From Marinilabiliaceae bacterium JC017 (lineage in GTDB: Bacteria; Bacteroidota; Bacteroidia; Bacteroidales; Marinilabiliaceae): a stretch of 64,000 nt of DNA. The notes under the pieces were generated by a model that was given only the letters and a program-made list of their open reading frames with translations, ran no database searches and was not told where the DNA came from. Both the position numbers and the translations under genes were made by a program. This document shows, piece by piece, positions 18,148-26,632 of the stretch (its first letter is position 1; the number at the start of each line of letters is the position of its first letter). The stretch covers positions 1 through 64,000 of the forward strand of contig RHGE01000014.1 of NCBI GenBank assembly GCA_004296775.1, read 5' to 3'.

Positions 18148-18304
18148 GGGCGGCCGGGCGGGTGCTCCGTTATAGTGGCCCCCATGTGCCTGTGTTCCGT
18201 AAACCGGTACGTGGGCTCCTTCGTCGCCTCCGCCCGGTAACTCCACATCAGGCCCAATGGTGGCCAGCTACCACTGCGCCCCCTGCCGCAGGCACCGGGC
18301 CATC
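18148..18304. repeat. GC-rich structured intergenic element
   Basis: About 155 bp of strongly GC-rich DNA in AT-rich surroundings. CCGGGCGG (18154-18161) and CCGCCCGG (18230-18237) are perfect inverted arms, and GCCCCCA/TGGGC segments inside them can also pair. A partial copy of its left end lies at 43959-43990, with 22 of 29 positions identical from GGCCGGGC onward. Its right end coincides with the stop codon of the leftward gene at 18303. ORFs across it are arginine/proline-rich and look non-coding. It may be a mobile intergenic repeat. Confidence 0.5.
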
Positions 18305-18992
18305 ATCTCTGTTTTTTCGAAATCCTGATTTTACGACTCAATGCAGCTATTTGATAATTTTTGGCTTTTACTTCATCGGTATAATTAAACAGCGCCCGGC
18401 CGGTACGGCTAATCATCTGCATCATCTCCCACAAGGCTTTAAATTTATTGTCATTTGCTGCAACCAACAGTTTTCTCTCACTCATTTTTTCGTTTTGCAA
18501 CAAGTTCAAGTTCCTGATCTCATCAATTAATCTTTCTATAAATAGAGTTTGTTCGTTTTTATAGCCAACATTATTTAATGCCTCCTGATTGTTGGCAATG
18601 TTTTGTCTTAAAACCCCAAGCCATTTCAGTACCCCTTCCGCATTCTTCCGGCGCACCTCCACCCTTACTTCTTTGCACCCCATGTTTTTAGGTGCGAGGG
18701 TTAAATATCCATCCGCCATTTGCGCATACCTATCCAGGTGAGCCAATACTGGTCTGACGTTGATTAGTTTTTCATGTAACTCTGCAGTTGCCCGCTTTAT
18801 TTCAGCCGTCAGTATTTTGGGACTAATCACGTTATGCACCGTACGAAGTCTTTCCTGGTAGTTGTGTTCAAAATCATCATTAAAAACCGTAGAGAACTGT
18901 TGAAACCTGTCTTTGTCACGTGTGTAAGCCTGCATAAGGAAGCCTGCAGCTGTGGTTATCTCCTCCTGTCGTAAAGCATAGTAGGTACCCAT
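18303..18992 (-). CDS. hypothetical helical protein, function unknown
   Basis: A 229-residue protein I do not recognise. It is hydrophilic, without signal peptide or membrane segment, and predicted mostly helical from heptad-like spacing (for example ERLIDEIRNLNLLQNEKMSERK). The C-terminus is very basic (LSRKIRISKKQR), and RVEVRRKN at about 110 is another basic patch, so nucleic-acid contact is possible. The start MGTYYALRQEE follows a stop-rich region, and no better upstream start is seen. The gene is isolated, reads against its neighbours, and its stop codon abuts the GC-rich element. That arrangement would suit a cargo gene of a small mobile unit, which is inference only. Confidence 0.6.
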   Translation of the reverse strand: MGTYYALRQEEITTAAGFLMQAYTRDKDRFQQFSTVFNDDFEHNYQERLRTVHNVISPKILTAEIKRATAELHEKLINVRPVLAHLDRYAQMADGYLTLAPKNMGCKEVRVEVRRKNAEGVLKWLGVLRQNIANNQEALNNVGYKNEQTLFIERLIDEIRNLNLLQNEKMSERKLLVAANDNKFKALWEMMQMISRTGRALFNYTDEVKAKNYQIAALSRKIRISKKQR

Positions 18993-19109
18993 GTTAGTCT
19001 TTTTTTGATAATGATCATTTTAAATGCTCCAAGCATCAATTTGCTCATTCCGTTATCAAGTCATCCGATATATTGCGGCAATCCCCCTATAGTTTTCAGT
19101 TAATCGTAA

Positions 19110-19330
19110 ACGATTTCTTCTTATATCTTTTGCCTTAAATCTTTCCCCTTTTTATCTTCGTCCTTTCCCCTATACCTTTTACCCTTCTCCTTATATCTTT
19201 GTCCTTCTACCTTAAACTATTTTCCTTGGTCCTTCCTCCTCCATCAATTTACCAACTTTCTCCGAAATAATTCCCCTTGTTTAGCCATTGTTTCCTTAAT
19301 AAAATGCCTTTCCCCCTTCCTGTATCGTTC
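19110..19330. repeat. pyrimidine-rich quasi-repetitive stretch
   Basis: The + strand is a run of short variants of CCTT-based words (CTTATATCTTTTGCC, CTTTCCCC, TACCTTTTACCC, CTCCTTATATCTTTGTCC, TTCTACCTTAAAC) with few purines. It lies in the 890-bp gene-free region 18993-19882. No strict period is visible by eye. It resembles in style, but not in sequence, the repeats at 42797-43384. Confidence 0.5.
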
Positions 19331-19344
19331 TGATAGTAATCGCT

Positions 19345-19357
19345 GCAGACGTTTGCG
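19345..19357. promoter_or_regulatory. isolated LacI-type operator-like palindrome
   Basis: GCAGACGTTTGCG differs at one position from the GCAAACGTTTGC palindrome found upstream of susC. It lies 500 bp upstream of the AIR-synthase-like gene in gene-free DNA. It may be a chance match or a secondary site of the same regulator. Confidence 0.25.
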
Positions 19358-19815
19358 GGTACTTTAGCAACAATTTATAGTACCCGATAAAGAGTTTAAG
19401 GAACTTTATAAAGATATGAGGTGTCTTATTAAGGAAATTAGGGGCCAATATTCGGGATTTATATCTCTTTTGTAAAATGTTAGGATGCTCTATGGAGAAT
19501 TGAGTGTTCTTGATTCGCTAGGTTCGGGTGATTAATGATTAGTTCTTGGATGTTTATAATTATGCTGCAATTGCGTCCGCACCTTTTGATGAGCATTGTT
19601 TTTTATTCTTGAAATGACAGTTTTTTATTGGTTTGCTTGTTGTTTCTTTTGCATTGCCATCGTGTCAGTTAATTTGAATACCTCAGTTCTAAAATGTTTC
19701 GTGGATGTAGGCATTACTTTTGTTATGCTATTCGTCCCCAAACGACTTTCATGGTAAAAAGAGGATAGTTTTAAACGCTATCTCCTTCAAATACTAAAAG
19801 GAATGAAGCGTATAA

Positions 19816-19846
19816 TTGATGAAGCCAAAAGAATATGTTATTTTTG
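19816..19846 (+). promoter_or_regulatory. promoter of the AIR-synthase-like/prfA/pyrF genes
   Basis: TTG at 19816-19818, a 20-bp spacer and TATTTTTG at 19839-19846 match the Bacteroidota -33/-7 promoter. It leaves a short leader of about 30 nt before the GTG start at 19883. Confidence 0.6.
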
Positions 19847-19882
19847 TGACCCAAAATCAGAAAATCCTGAAATACAATATAC

Positions 19883-21052
19883 GTGAGCTCAGATTCAAGA
19901 TACAATTTAAGAGGTGTATCAGCCTCAAAGGAAGATGTGCACAATGCCATCAAAAACATTGATAAAGGTCTTTTCCCCCAAGCATTTTGTAAGATTGTTC
20001 CCGACATCATCGGGGGTGATCAGGAATATTGTAACATCATGCATGCCGATGGGGCTGGAACCAAATCATCGCTGGCATATATGTACTGGAAAGAGACAGG
20101 TGATCTGTCTGTTTGGAAAGGCATTGCTCAGGATGCAATTGTGATGAACCTGGATGATCTGCTTTGTGTGGGTGCCACAGAAAACATTTTAGTTTCATCC
20201 ACCATAGGCCGGAACAAAAATCTTATTCCCGGAGAAGTTATATCTGCTATTATTAATGGTACCGATGAACTTTTAGCCGAATTGCGGGAAATGGGGATTA
20301 GCATTTATCCCACTGGTGGTGAAACAGCCGATGTGGGCGACTTGGTTAAAACCATCATTGTTGACAGTACGGTAACTTGCCGCATGAAACGCAGTGATGT
20401 GATCTCTAATCACACCATTCAGCCGGGCGATGTCATTGTTGGTTTGGCCTCAAGCGGTCAGGCTACCTATGAAGAGGGCTACAATGGCGGTATGGGGAGT
20501 AATGGTTTGACTTCTGCCCGTCACGATGTGTTCCACAAATACCTGGCTGAAAAATATCCTGAAAGTTTTGATGCTACCGTACCTGAGGAGTTGGTTTATT
20601 CAGGAAATTACAAGCTGACCGATAAAGTAGAAGGCGTTGAGGTAGATGCTGGTAAACTGGTATTGTCACCAACACGTACTTATGCACCTATTGTGAAGAA
20701 GGTGTTGGACGAAATGCGTTCCGAGATTCATGGTATGGTACACTGTTCCGGAGGAGCTCAAACTAAAGTTATGCACTTTGTGGATAATGTGCATGTGATA
20801 AAAGATAATTTGTTCCCTGTTCCTCCTTTGTTTAAGGCAATTCACGAACAATCAGGAACCGATTGGAAAGAGATGTATAAGGTGTTTAATATGGGACACC
20901 GTTACGAAATTTATGTATCTCCGGAGAAGGCTGAACGAATCATGGAAATAAGCCGTTCCTTTAATGTAGATGCACAAATTGTTGGGCGCTGTGAGGCTCA
21001 CGATGGTAAAAAACTTACCATCAACAGTGAGTTCGGAACGTTTGAATATTAA
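19883..21052 (+). CDS. AIR synthase-related (PurM-like) protein
   Basis: 389 residues starting at GTG 19883. This start is supported by a stop 15 bp upstream in frame and by the MSSDSRYNLRGVSASKEDVH beginning typical of Bacteroidota homologues. The PurM fold is shown by HADGAGTKSSLAYMYWKETGDLSVW, DLLCVGATENILVSSTIGRN, GGETADVGDL and the C-terminal domain from ALFP-like VPPLFKAI to NMGHRYEIY. It is annotated in relatives as phosphoribosylformylglycinamidine cyclo-ligase, converting FGAM to AIR in purine synthesis; it is divergent from E. coli PurM, so the exact substrate is less certain. It heads a conserved cluster with prfA (24 bp downstream) and pyrF. Confidence 0.88.
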   Translation: MSSDSRYNLRGVSASKEDVHNAIKNIDKGLFPQAFCKIVPDIIGGDQEYCNIMHADGAGTKSSLAYMYWKETGDLSVWKGIAQDAIVMNLDDLLCVGATENILVSSTIGRNKNLIPGEVISAIINGTDELLAELREMGISIYPTGGETADVGDLVKTIIVDSTVTCRMKRSDVISNHTIQPGDVIVGLASSGQATYEEGYNGGMGSNGLTSARHDVFHKYLAEKYPESFDATVPEELVYSGNYKLTDKVEGVEVDAGKLVLSPTRTYAPIVKKVLDEMRSEIHGMVHCSGGAQTKVMHFVDNVHVIKDNLFPVPPLFKAIHEQSGTDWKEMYKVFNMGHRYEIYVSPEKAERIMEISRSFNVDAQIVGRCEAHDGKKLTINSEFGTFEY

Positions 21053-21075
21053 TTAAGAACCTGATAGTTTAAGTT

Positions 21076-22161
21076 ATGGCAGGAAGTTCTTTGCTTGAAA
21101 AATTGGAGGGAATCAGGCTTCGTTTTGAAGAAGTAGCCCAGCAGATTACCGATCCGGAAGTAATTGCGGATACCAAAAAATATATCAAGCTCAATAAAGA
21201 GTATAAGGACCTCGAAAAATTAGTTGAGGTTCACAAGACATATAAAAACACGCTGGAAAATATTGAATCAGCCAGGGAGATTCTCAAAGAGGAAGATGAC
21301 CCGGAAATGCGTGAAATGGCCAAGATGGAGTTGGACGAGCTGGAAGCCACTTTGCCGGGTATGGAAGACGATATTAAAGTATTGTTATTGCCTTCAGATC
21401 CTGAAGATGCAAAAAATGCTGTGCTCGAAATACGTGCCGGTACCGGTGGAGATGAGGCGAGTATTTTCGCCGGAGACCTTTTCCGGATGTATACCAAATA
21501 TATTGAAAAAAGAGGGTGGCGTATGGAAGTTACCCATACCTCTGAAGGAACCGCTGGTGGGTACAAAGAAATTGTAATGAATGTGTCGGGAGCTGGTGTT
21601 TATGGTATCATGAAATATGAATCTGGTGTTCACCGGGTGCAGCGGGTACCACAAACCGAAACGCAGGGACGTGTGCATACATCGGCTGCTTCTGTAGCTG
21701 TTTTGCCCGAGGCGGAAGAATTTGACATCGACCTTCGTACCGAAGACATTCGTAAAGACACTTACTGTTCCTCCGGTCCTGGTGGTCAGTCGGTAAATAC
21801 CACTTATTCTGCGATTCGTTTAACACACATTCCAACCGGTATTGTGGTGACTTGTCAGGATCAGAAATCACAGTTGAAGAACCTGGATAAGGCTATGATT
21901 GAATTGCGGACTCGTATCTATAACCTGGAGTATCAAAAATACATTGATGAGATTTCATCAAAGCGTAAAACAATGGTATCAACAGGTGACCGTTCGGCAA
22001 AAATCAGAACTTACAATTATCCCCAGGGAAGGGTAACCGACCACCGGATAAATTTTACCCTTTATAACCTGCCGGCCGTAATGGATGGTGATTTGCAGCC
22101 GGTGATTGATAAACTCATTATTGAGGAAAATGCAGAAAGGCTTAAGGCCAGTGAAATGTAA
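21076..22161 (+). CDS. prfA: peptide chain release factor 1
   Basis: 361 residues, the normal RF1 length. It carries the GGQ motif at residues 236-238 within [20 protein letters not shown], which triggers peptidyl-tRNA hydrolysis. The stop-codon recognition tripeptide is in [10 protein letters not shown] (PQT, the RF1-type PxT motif), which marks it as RF1 (UAG/UAA) rather than RF2 (SPF). The N-terminal helical domain covers about residues 1-105. It acts in translation termination. It lies 23 bp after the AIR-synthase-like gene and 21 bp before pyrF, so the three are probably cotranscribed. Confidence 0.97.
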   Translation: MAGSSLLEKLEGIRLRFEEVAQQITDPEVIADTKKYIKLNKEYKDLEKLVEVHKTYKNTLENIESAREILKEEDDPEMREMAKMELDELEATLPGMEDDIKVLLLPSDPEDAKNAVLEIRAGTGGDEASIFAGDLFRMYTKYIEKRGWRMEVTHTSEGTAGGYKEIVMNVSGAGVYGIMKYESGVHRVQRVPQTETQGRVHTSAASVAVLPEAEEFDIDLRTEDIRKDTYCSSGPGGQSVNTTYSAIRLTHIPTGIVVTCQDQKSQLKNLDKAMIELRTRIYNLEYQKYIDEISSKRKTMVSTGDRSAKIRTYNYPQGRVTDHRINFTLYNLPAVMDGDLQPVIDKLIIEENAERLKASEM

Positions 22162-22182
22162 TCTATCATTAAAGTAAAGAGC

Positions 22183-23010
22183 ATGACTTCACAAAACCTG
22201 TTCGAAAATATTCGTCGCAAGAAAAGTTTTCTATGCGTAGGACTTGATACTGATATTAATAAAATCCCTCGTTTCCTGTTGGATACAACCGATCCGTTGT
22301 TTGCATTCAATAAACAAATTATTGATGCAACACATGATGTAGCGGTGGCTTATAAGCCTAATTTGGCATTTTATGAAAGTCTGGGTGTTAACGGATGGAA
22401 TTCATTGGAGAAAACAGTGAATTACTTGCGTTACAATTATCCTGATATTTTTATTATTGCCGATGCCAAGCGAGGAGATATTGGTAATACATCAGCCATG
22501 TATGCAAAAGCTTTTTTTGATCACATGGAATTTGATGCCGTTACAGTAGCACCTTATATGGGAGAAGATTCAGTAAAACCTTTCCTCACCTATTTGGATA
22601 AATGGGTTATTCTGTTGGCCTTAACTTCTAATAAAGGAGCAGCTGATTTTCAGTACATGCAGGAAGGTGACGAAAAACTTTATGAGCGCGTACTTAAAAA
22701 AAGCAGTGAGTGGGGAACCACAGAGAATTTGATGTATGTGGTAGGCGCTACAAAGGCTGAAATGTTAGCAGACATTCGTAAGATCATTCCTAATCACTTC
22801 TTATTGGTTCCTGGTGTGGGAGCACAAGGGGGCAGCCTGCAGGAAGTAGCTAAAAACGGTATGAATGACCAGTGCGGACTTTTAGTTAACTCTAGCAGAG
22901 GGATTATTTATGCCGGCGACGGGGAAGATTTTGCCGATAAAGCCAGGGAGGCAGCTATCCAAGTTCAGAAAGAAATGGAAGAACTATTGAAGCAGAGTAA
23001 CTTGTTGTAA
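22183..23010 (+). CDS. pyrF: orotidine 5'-phosphate decarboxylase
   Basis: 275 residues, the longer type 2 PyrF common in Bacteroidota and actinobacteria. Recognisable segments are [27 protein letters not shown] (substrate Lys) and [22 protein letters not shown] with the catalytic DxKxxD triad. The C-terminal [10 protein letters not shown] and [10 protein letters not shown] phosphate-binding loops are also present. It decarboxylates OMP to UMP, the last step of de novo pyrimidine synthesis. It ends the three-gene cluster and is followed by a strong terminator. Confidence 0.97.
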   Translation: MTSQNLFENIRRKKSFLCVGLDTDINKIPRFLLDTTDPLFAFNKQIIDATHDVAVAYKPNLAFYESLGVNGWNSLEKTVNYLRYNYPDIFIIADAKRGDIGNTSAMYAKAFFDHMEFDAVTVAPYMGEDSVKPFLTYLDKWVILLALTSNKGAADFQYMQEGDEKLYERVLKKSSEWGTTENLMYVVGATKAEMLADIRKIIPNHFLLVPGVGAQGGSLQEVAKNGMNDQCGLLVNSSRGIIYAGDGEDFADKAREAAIQVQKEMEELLKQSNLL

Positions 23011-23037
23011 AAATAGTATTTGTAAATATATGATATG

Positions 23038-23068
23038 GAGAGGCCGGTTTTCAAACCGGCCTTTTTTG
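23038..23068 (+). terminator. intrinsic terminator after pyrF
   Basis: AGGCCGGTTT and AAACCGGCCT are perfectly complementary around a 2-nt loop, followed by six T. Confidence 0.92.
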
Positions 23069-23118
23069 TGCTTTTAAGGGAAATGGTCTATCTTATAATT
23101 GAATGTTAAGTATGAGTT

Positions 23119-24393
23119 ATGACCGAGGATTTTCTGCAATACTTGTGGCAACAGCGATTATGTCATCAAGCCGGGCTTCGGACTGTTGCCGGTGAGCCCC
23201 TTGAAATAATACATCCCGGAATGCGAAATAGCGATGCCGGCCCTGATTTTTTTAATGCTAAAGTTAAAATTGGTAATACCATGTGGGCTGGTAACATTGA
23301 AGTGCATGTGCGGGCTGACGACTGGTATCAACACGGGCACCACCTGGATCCGGCCTATAATAATGTTATTCTGCACATCGTTAAAGAACTGGGAAATCTT
23401 CCCCAAACATCGCTGGGAGGTACTGTTCCGGTGTGGCAAATGACGTTTGATCCAACATTTGTTGATAACTATAACAACCTGCAACAACAAGGGAAATGGA
23501 TCCCGTGTGAAGATAAATTTACTCGGATCAATTCATTTATAATGACAGCTTGGCTTGAATCACTTCTTATTGAACGTCTCGAGGAGAAAGAAGCGCTGCT
23601 TGATAGGCTGTGGGAGCGCTATCACCAAGATCAGGACGAGGTGTTTTATGTTGTTTTGGCTCGCAGTATGGGATTTGGTGTAAATGGCGATCCTTTTGAA
23701 TACCTGGCCCGGCAGACACCTTTAAAAATTCTTCTTAAGCATGCTGATAATATCTTCCAGGTGGAAGCTTTGCTATTGGGGCAGGCCGGTTTTTTGACGC
23801 ATATCAGGCATCCTGATTCGTATAGTGAAAAGCTGGCTAAAGAATATGCATTTTTGGCAGCAAAATACAAACTTAAACCTTTGGATGTGCATGTATGGAA
23901 ATTTCTGCGATTGAGACCATCCAATTTTCCAACTATAAGGATCGCACAGTTGGCCATGATTATCCATCAGTCGCGGGGAGTATTTGATCAGGTTTTTTAT
24001 CAGTATCAGGTTCGACAAGTGGAGAAGTGTCTCGGGGTAACAGCCGTTGACTATTGGGATAATCATTATCGGTTAGGGGTGGAGAGTGAGAGGATTGTTG
24101 AAAAAAGCATTGGGAGGAGTTCTGTTCATTTGATAATGGTGAATAGTCTTATTCCGTTTTTATTCCTCCTGGCGCGAAAGAAAGTGGATGAGGCAGGTGT
24201 GGAGAAAGCCTTGAAAATGCTTGAAGAGCTTCCGGCAGAGCAGAATAGTATATTAACGAATTGGGAAAGGTTAGGTATTGTGGCCCGGGATGCTGCGCAG
24301 GCACAGGCTTTGATTTTTTTGAAAAAGGCCTATTGTAATCCAAAAAAGTGCTTATATTGTCGTGTAGGACATCATGTAATCAGCAGTAGTTAG
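23119..24393 (+). CDS. DUF2851 family protein
   Basis: 424 residues, cytoplasmic, matching the Bacteroidota DUF2851 family by its opening (EDFLQYLWQQRLCHQAGLRT) and by GNIEVHVRADDWYQHGHHLDPAYNNVILHIV. The C-terminus has a CNPKKCLYCRVG cluster that could bind a metal. No biochemical role is known to me. It follows the pyrF terminator and ends 3 bp before the K+ channel gene, so the two are coupled. Confidence 0.85.
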   Translation: MTEDFLQYLWQQRLCHQAGLRTVAGEPLEIIHPGMRNSDAGPDFFNAKVKIGNTMWAGNIEVHVRADDWYQHGHHLDPAYNNVILHIVKELGNLPQTSLGGTVPVWQMTFDPTFVDNYNNLQQQGKWIPCEDKFTRINSFIMTAWLESLLIERLEEKEALLDRLWERYHQDQDEVFYVVLARSMGFGVNGDPFEYLARQTPLKILLKHADNIFQVEALLLGQAGFLTHIRHPDSYSEKLAKEYAFLAAKYKLKPLDVHVWKFLRLRPSNFPTIRIAQLAMIIHQSRGVFDQVFYQYQVRQVEKCLGVTAVDYWDNHYRLGVESERIVEKSIGRSSVHLIMVNSLIPFLFLLARKKVDEAGVEKALKMLEELPAEQNSILTNWERLGIVARDAAQAQALIFLKKAYCNPKKCLYCRVGHHVISSS

Positions 24394-24396
24394 CCA

Positions 24397-25449
24397 GTGC
24401 AGAAACGATCATTATACCACGAAACCCTCCGTGCCCTGATAGTGGCAGGTGGGTTATTATTTATGACCATAACTATTGGTTCGGTTGGTTTTATTCTTTT
24501 TGAAGGCTATAGGTTACTTGATGCTGTTTATATGACGGTGATTACGATGGCGACTGTTGGCTTTGGAGAGGTTGTTCCATTGTCGGATGTAGGTAAGCTG
24601 TTTACGATTTTTCTAATAATATTCAGTTTAGGGATATTTGGTTACGTGATCACACAAGTTACGCGTATTGTGTTCGAAGGCGTTTTGCATCAATCCTATA
24701 AAGAATATCAGGTGAGAAAGAAAATAGTAAAATTGGAGGATCACGTTATTGTTTGCGGTTATGGTCGCAATGGATATCAGGCTTGTGTTGAATTAGAAGG
24801 GCATGGAGAGAAGTTTGTTATTGTTGAAAAACGGGACCATGTGGTAACGCGTATTCTTGAGAGTCCTGAGTTGCTCTATGTGCAGGGTGATGCAAGTTCG
24901 GAAGAGGTGCTTGAGGTAGCGCAGATCAGAAAGGCCAAAGCTTTAATTACGGCTTTGCCCAATGATGCTGATAATATGTTTGTGGTATTGACTGCGCGTG
25001 AGATGAATCCCAATATTACGATTATAAGCCGGGCCAGTGATTTTCGATCCGATGTAAAACTTAGGCGAGCGGGAGCTACTAATGTTATTATGCCCGATCG
25101 TATTGGCGGGCAGCGGATGGCAAAATTAGTAACTCAACCGGATGTTGTAGAATTTGTTGAATATATTCTTTTGCAAAGAACCCGGGATGTTCAGCTGCTG
25201 GAAGTATCCTGTTCGCGTCTGGCTGTTGTTAATTATAAGAAAACAATCAGGGAACTTAAGTTAAGAGAATTATCCGGGGCCAATCTGGTGGGAATTAAAA
25301 CCGGTGAAGGAGCTTATCTTTTTAATCCGTCACCAGATATTGAAATTACGCCGGCTGATAAACTTTTTGTGCTTGGCTCACCGGCGCAATTATATAAGTT
25401 TAAGGAAATTTTGCACGGTTCATCTGAAGTGAGCAGTAAAATAAACTAG
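24397..25449 (+). CDS. two-TM potassium channel with RCK (TrkA-N/C) domains
   Basis: 350 residues from a GTG start at 24397, 3 bp after the previous stop. TM1 covers residues about 12-36, and the pore helix leads to the selectivity filter T53-V-G-F-G57; TM2 is about 65-92. A cytoplasmic Rossmann RCK-N domain follows (VIVCGYGRNGYQACVELEG, nucleotide-binding GxGxxG, and VQGDASSEEVL), then a TrkA-C domain at about 265-345. The architecture is that of MthK-like ligand-gated K+ channels. It probably sets K+ flux in response to Ca2+, nucleotide or membrane state; the ligand cannot be read from sequence. Confidence 0.93.
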   Translation: MQKRSLYHETLRALIVAGGLLFMTITIGSVGFILFEGYRLLDAVYMTVITMATVGFGEVVPLSDVGKLFTIFLIIFSLGIFGYVITQVTRIVFEGVLHQSYKEYQVRKKIVKLEDHVIVCGYGRNGYQACVELEGHGEKFVIVEKRDHVVTRILESPELLYVQGDASSEEVLEVAQIRKAKALITALPNDADNMFVVLTAREMNPNITIISRASDFRSDVKLRRAGATNVIMPDRIGGQRMAKLVTQPDVVEFVEYILLQRTRDVQLLEVSCSRLAVVNYKKTIRELKLRELSGANLVGIKTGEGAYLFNPSPDIEITPADKLFVLGSPAQLYKFKEILHGSSEVSSKIN

Positions 25450-25531
25450 AAAAGGTTAAAAAAATATAATCTTTGGTTCGTTTTTTGCTTTGAAATATTC
25501 TCATAGAGTATAAAACCCAATTTAATAGATT

Positions 25532-26119
25532 ATGAAAGTAAATAGTTTTTTAGGGATGAGCATTATTTTGCTCGTTGTTGTTTTTGGTTTTGAAAGTTGT
25601 AAGTCAAAACAAAAAGTTAGCTCAAAGAGCGAAGTAGGTAAAATATTAGAGGAACTTCCGTGTGAAGATGCTGGTCGTTCCGATAAGAAATTTTTTAGAG
25701 CCAGTTCTATGGCTACCAGTTCCGATTTAAGTCTTGCCAAAGAAAAAGCTTTGCTTTTAGCCAAACAACGTTTGGTAACACTTATTAATTCCAATACGAA
25801 ATCAGTTACGGATCGGTATGTGAATGAAAGAGAGTTTGGACAAGCTTCTGAGTTTGAACAAAAATTTGAAAACTTGACCCGTGAAGTTGCGGACGAAACT
25901 ATTTCAAACGTAGTGGTAACGTGTGAAAAGGCTAGTGTGTTAGATTCTGGTAAATATCGTGCTTTTATAGCCGTTGAGGTTGATAAGGATGATGTTTTGA
26001 ATGGAATCAACAATCGCCTTTCAAATGATGCTAAGCTTCAGGTTGATTACGACAAAAAGAAATTCGAAGATATCTTCAATCAGGAGATGGGTAAAATGGC
26101 CGAAGAACGTGGCTATTAA
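25532..26119 (+). CDS. LPP20-like lipoprotein
   Basis: 195 residues with a lipoprotein signal peptide and lipobox FESC (C at about residue 23). The mature part has SKSKQ-type linkers and a region (SSDLSLAKEKALLLAKQRLVTLI, then VVVTCEKASVLDSGKYRAFIAVEVD) resembling the LPP20/FlgT-N type beta-alpha domain found in envelope lipoproteins. The specific role is unknown. It stands alone before rpsO, with no clear terminator between. Confidence 0.65.
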   Translation: MKVNSFLGMSIILLVVVFGFESCKSKQKVSSKSEVGKILEELPCEDAGRSDKKFFRASSMATSSDLSLAKEKALLLAKQRLVTLINSNTKSVTDRYVNEREFGQASEFEQKFENLTREVADETISNVVVTCEKASVLDSGKYRAFIAVEVDKDDVLNGINNRLSNDAKLQVDYDKKKFEDIFNQEMGKMAEERGY

Positions 26120-26135
26120 TTTTAAAAACACCTTG

Positions 26136-26165
26136 TTGCATTCTCCATTTTATTGACTATCTTTG
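26136..26165 (+). promoter_or_regulatory. rpsO promoter
   Basis: TTG (26136-26138), a 19-bp spacer and TATCTTTG (26158-26165) match the Bacteroidota consensus and lie about 33 bp before the rpsO start. Confidence 0.65.
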
Positions 26166-26197
26166 CATCCGCATTATATCAATAAATATATAGTAGT

Positions 26198-26467
26198 ATG
26201 TACTTGACACAAGAGAAAAAGCAAGAGATCTTCGAGAAGTACGGAAAGTCGAATTCTGATACTGGTTCAGCTGAGAGCCAGATTGCATTATTTACCTACC
26301 GTATCTCGCATTTGACTGAGCACCTTAAGTCAAATCGTAAAGATTATAGCACCGAGTATGCTTTGAAAAAATTGGTTGGTAAACGTCGTCGTTTACTTGA
26401 CTATTTGAAAGAAAAAGAAATTGAAAGATATCGTAAAATTATTGCTGAATTAGGTATTCGGAAATAA
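26198..26467 (+). CDS. rpsO: 30S ribosomal protein S15
   Basis: 89 residues, full length. The conserved S15 segments are DTGSAESQIALFTYRISHLTEHL, the K-N-R-KDYSTEYALKKLVGKRRRLLDYL rRNA-binding region and the basic C-terminus. It binds the 16S rRNA central domain early in 30S assembly. It is followed by a terminator and then pnp, the order conserved in many bacteria. Confidence 0.97.
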   Translation: MYLTQEKKQEIFEKYGKSNSDTGSAESQIALFTYRISHLTEHLKSNRKDYSTEYALKKLVGKRRRLLDYLKEKEIERYRKIIAELGIRK

Positions 26468-26484
26468 TACGATGAGGAAATTTG

Positions 26485-26516
26485 AAAAAGGCAGCCCCAA
26501 TGGAGCTGCCTTTTTT
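26485..26516 (+). terminator. intrinsic terminator after rpsO
   Basis: AAAAAGGCAGC and GCTGCCTTTTTT form the stem around a 9-nt loop. It separates rpsO from pnp, which has its own promoter box. Confidence 0.9.
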
Positions 26517-26596
26517 CTTGTTATGTATAGTAGTTGCAGTTTGGGGTTACGGATTAAAAAATAAACTGTTTTTTCATTTTATGTGAGGATATTGCA

Positions 26597-26604
26597 TATC
26601 TTTG
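26597..26604 (+). promoter_or_regulatory. -7 element of the pnp promoter
   Basis: TATCTTTG matches TAnnTTTG 29 bp before the pnp start. The -33 region is T-rich (TGTTTTTTC) without a perfect TTTG at the ideal distance. Confidence 0.5.
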
Positions 26605-26632
26605 GAAGGATTATAAGAATAAGAATATTGTC

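Noticed and set aside
18162-18530. 122-codon rightward ORF
   Set aside because: It runs through the GC-rich element and antisense to the hypothetical gene at 18303-18992, with a proline/arginine-rich sequence typical of non-coding GC-rich DNA.
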